Below, piece by piece: positions 62,589-64,000 of a stretch of DNA of 64,000 nucleotides; position 1 is the stretch's first letter; each line of letters begins with the position of its first letter. This DNA comes from Dicaeum eximium (lineage: Eukaryota > Chordata > Aves > Passeriformes > Dicaeidae). The translations under genes and the position numbers were made by a program. The notes below the pieces were generated by a model, which was given only the letters and a program-made list of their open reading frames with translations, was not told the origin of the DNA and did no database searches. Location of the stretch: contig VWZP01003889.1 in NCBI GenBank assembly GCA_013396995.1, positions 992,001-1,056,000 on the forward strand, in the 5' to 3' direction.

Positions 62589-62683
62589 GACACCAGCCCG
62601 AGGAGACCCTACCTGGGCAGGGCGGTGGGACGGGATGATCTCCAGAGGTCTCTTCCCAGCCTCGGCAGTCCAGTGATTCCGCG
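62589..62683 (+). mobile_element. CR1 LINE 3' end (second part of the split copy)
   Basis: GGGATGATCTCCAGAGGTCT, CTTCCCAGCCTCGGCAGTCC and AGTGATTC are the characteristic CR1 3' terminus on the + strand. This continues the element interrupted at 62450; without the patch the two parts form one 5'-truncated copy, with a central portion missing or lost. Confidence 0.8.
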
Positions 62684-62862
62684 AGCAGCGGGCGCCTCTC
62701 CCCTCACGGGGCCGCGGGCAGCAGCCGGGGAGGCGGCGCCTCCCGCCGCCCCACACGGCCCGGCCGCGCCGCCGCCCCCGAGGCGGCCGCTGGGGCGGGG
62801 CGGGAGCGGTGGGGCCGCCCGCCCTCCCTCGCTGCCCGTGCCGGAACCTCGCCGCGGGCCCG

Positions 62863-62993
62863 NNNNNNNNNNNNNNNNNNNNNNNNNNNNNNNNNNNNNN
62901 NNNNNNNNNNNNNNNNNNNNNNNNNNNNNNNNNNNNNNNNNNNNNNNNNNNNNNNNNNNNNNNNNNNNNNNNNNNNNNNNNNNNNNNNNNNNN
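62863..62993. other. Assembly gap (131 N)
   Basis: A run of 131 N in extremely GC-rich sequence, about 115 bp before the HTR5B start codon. It probably hides part of the HTR5B promoter or 5' UTR. Any open frame crossing it is meaningless. Confidence 0.98.
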
Positions 62994-63107
62994 GCTGAGC
63001 GGAGGCGCGTCCCGGTGTGGGGCTCCCGCTCGCCGGCAGCGGGGCTGGGGACGGTGCCGGCGGCCTGGAAAGGGGCAGCGGTGAGGGGTCGAGCCCTGGT
63101 CCCAGGC

Positions 63108-63875
63108 ATGGCGGAGACCCTGAGCCCCTGCTCCCCACGGGGCCAGTGCCAGCCCAGCATGGGCGCCAACACCTCGTCCGCCAACGTGGATGCCAACGCC
63201 TCCTCCTCGGTGGTGGGCGGCGGCGCGTGGAGGGGCCGAGAGCCCTTCTCCATCTTCACCGTCCTCATCCTAACCCTGCTGGTGCTCCTGACCTTGGCCA
63301 CCTTCCTCTGGAACCTGCTGGTGCTGGCGACCATCCTGCGAGTGAAGGCCTTCCACCGCGTGCCCCACAACCTGGTGGCCTCCACGGCGGTGTCGGACGT
63401 GCTGGTGGCGGCCCTGGTGATGCCGCTGAGCCTGGTGAAGGAGCTGTCGGCCGGGCGGCGGTGGCGGCTGGGCCGGGAGCTGTGCCTCGTGTGGGTGTGC
63501 TTCGACGTGCTGTGCTGCACGGCCAGCATCTGGAACGTGACGGCCATCGCTCTAGACCGCTACTGGTCCGTCACCCGGCAGCTGCAGTACACGCTGCTCG
63601 CCCGCCGCCGCATCTCCAATGTCATGATCGCTCTCACCTGGCTGCTGTCCGCCGCCATCTCCCTCGCCCCGCTCCTGGGCTGGGGCGAGACCTACAGCCC
63701 CGAGCAGGAGCGCTGCCAGCTCAGCCAGGACCCGTCCTACACCATCGTGTCCACGGGCGGGGCGTTCTACCTGCCCCTCTGCGTGGTGCTCTTCGTCTAC
63801 TGGAAGATCTACAAGGCGTCCAAGTCGCACATGGGGGCCCGCAGCAGGAGGAACGCGGTGGTGCCGCTGCCCGAG
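63108..63875 (+). CDS. HTR5B: HTR5B, serotonin receptor 5B, first coding exon (partial gene)
   Basis: Encodes 256 residues of a class A amine GPCR (Gi/o-linked 5-HT5 subfamily, plasma membrane, neuronal). The N-terminus has N-glycosylation sites N21-T-S and N30-A-S. TM1 is about 48-76 (N69), TM2 85-107 (D97), TM3 123-148 with the amine-binding D133 and DRY at 150-152, TM4 170-190 (W178), TM5 212-236 (P223). C126 and C203 are the TM3-ECL2 disulphide pair. The exon ends at VVPLPE with a GTAAGG donor (63876) in the third intracellular loop, where 5-HT5 genes have their single intron, so TM6-TM7 lie outside the window. STAVSDVLVA, LSAGRRW and AVVPLP favour 5B over 5A, as does the position next to DDX18 (as in mouse). 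ATG 63108 is the first after the N gap; M18 is an alternative start. Confidence 0.92.
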
Positions 63876-64000
63876 GTAAGGCTGGGCACCGGGAGGGAGC
63901 CCCCCGCTCCCCCGGGCACTGCCATCCTGCTTCTGTCGGCTCCCTGGGGCTCCCGTGAGAGTTTGACTTTGTCACAGACCCGACGTGAGCAGTACTTAGC
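63876..64000 (+). other. HTR5B: Start of HTR5B intron 1
   Basis: A GTAAGG donor directly follows codon 256. The rest of the window is intron; the frame would run on for some codons but loses all similarity to 5-HT5 receptors after VVPLPE. Confidence 0.85.

Noticed and set aside
62355..63547. Long minus-strand frames opposite HTR5B
   Set aside because: They cross the N gap and the misassembled patch and are antisense to a clear GPCR exon; composition is Arg/Ala/Pro-rich shadow.
63017..63958. 313-codon + strand frame overlapping HTR5B in another frame
   Set aside because: It is a GC-driven shadow frame; the HTR5B frame carries all the receptor motifs.

Overview
The window looks like nuclear DNA of a bird. 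The signs are truncated CR1 LINE copies, one solo retroviral LTR, low overall repeat content, GT-AG introns of roughly 90-960 bp, and the gene pair DDX18-HTR5B, which is also adjacent in rodents. Nothing bacterial, phage or plasmid-like is visible. I suspect a songbird, but the sequence alone does not settle that.

Positions 1 to about 47.4 kb are a gene desert. I found no open frame with recognisable homology, no RNA gene and no spliced gene model. It holds one solo LTR with a perfect 6-bp target-site duplication (7363-8012), one old CR1 fragment (about 32.2-32.6 kb), scattered homopolymers and short microsatellites, and a few blocks that look like candidate conserved non-coding elements. This fits the large desert between DPP10 and DDX18 in mammals.

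From 47.4 to 57.3 kb lies a complete DDX18 gene on the + strand. A CR1 copy abuts a CpG-island promoter with a CACGTG E-box 37 bp before the start codon. Fourteen coding exons (48221-56726) join into a 648-residue nucleolar DEAD-box helicase with every helicase motif intact. The last intron has the hallmarks of a minor (U12-type) spliceosomal intron. Candidate polyadenylation signals lie near 57.25 kb.

From 57.3 to 63 kb is intergenic sequence ending in a CR1 copy. That copy is split by a GC-rich patch bounded by single Ns which repeats sequence lying at the edge of the nearby 131-bp N gap, probably an assembly error. The window ends in the first coding exon of HTR5B (63108-63875), a serotonin receptor with TM1-TM5 present; the remaining exon lies beyond the window. 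DDX18 and HTR5B are independent genes (ribosome biogenesis and neuronal signalling); their adjacency is conserved synteny, not an operon. I found no previously undescribed biological system. The best leads are the U12-type intron, the E-box arrangement at the DDX18 promoter and the assembly fault beside HTR5B.
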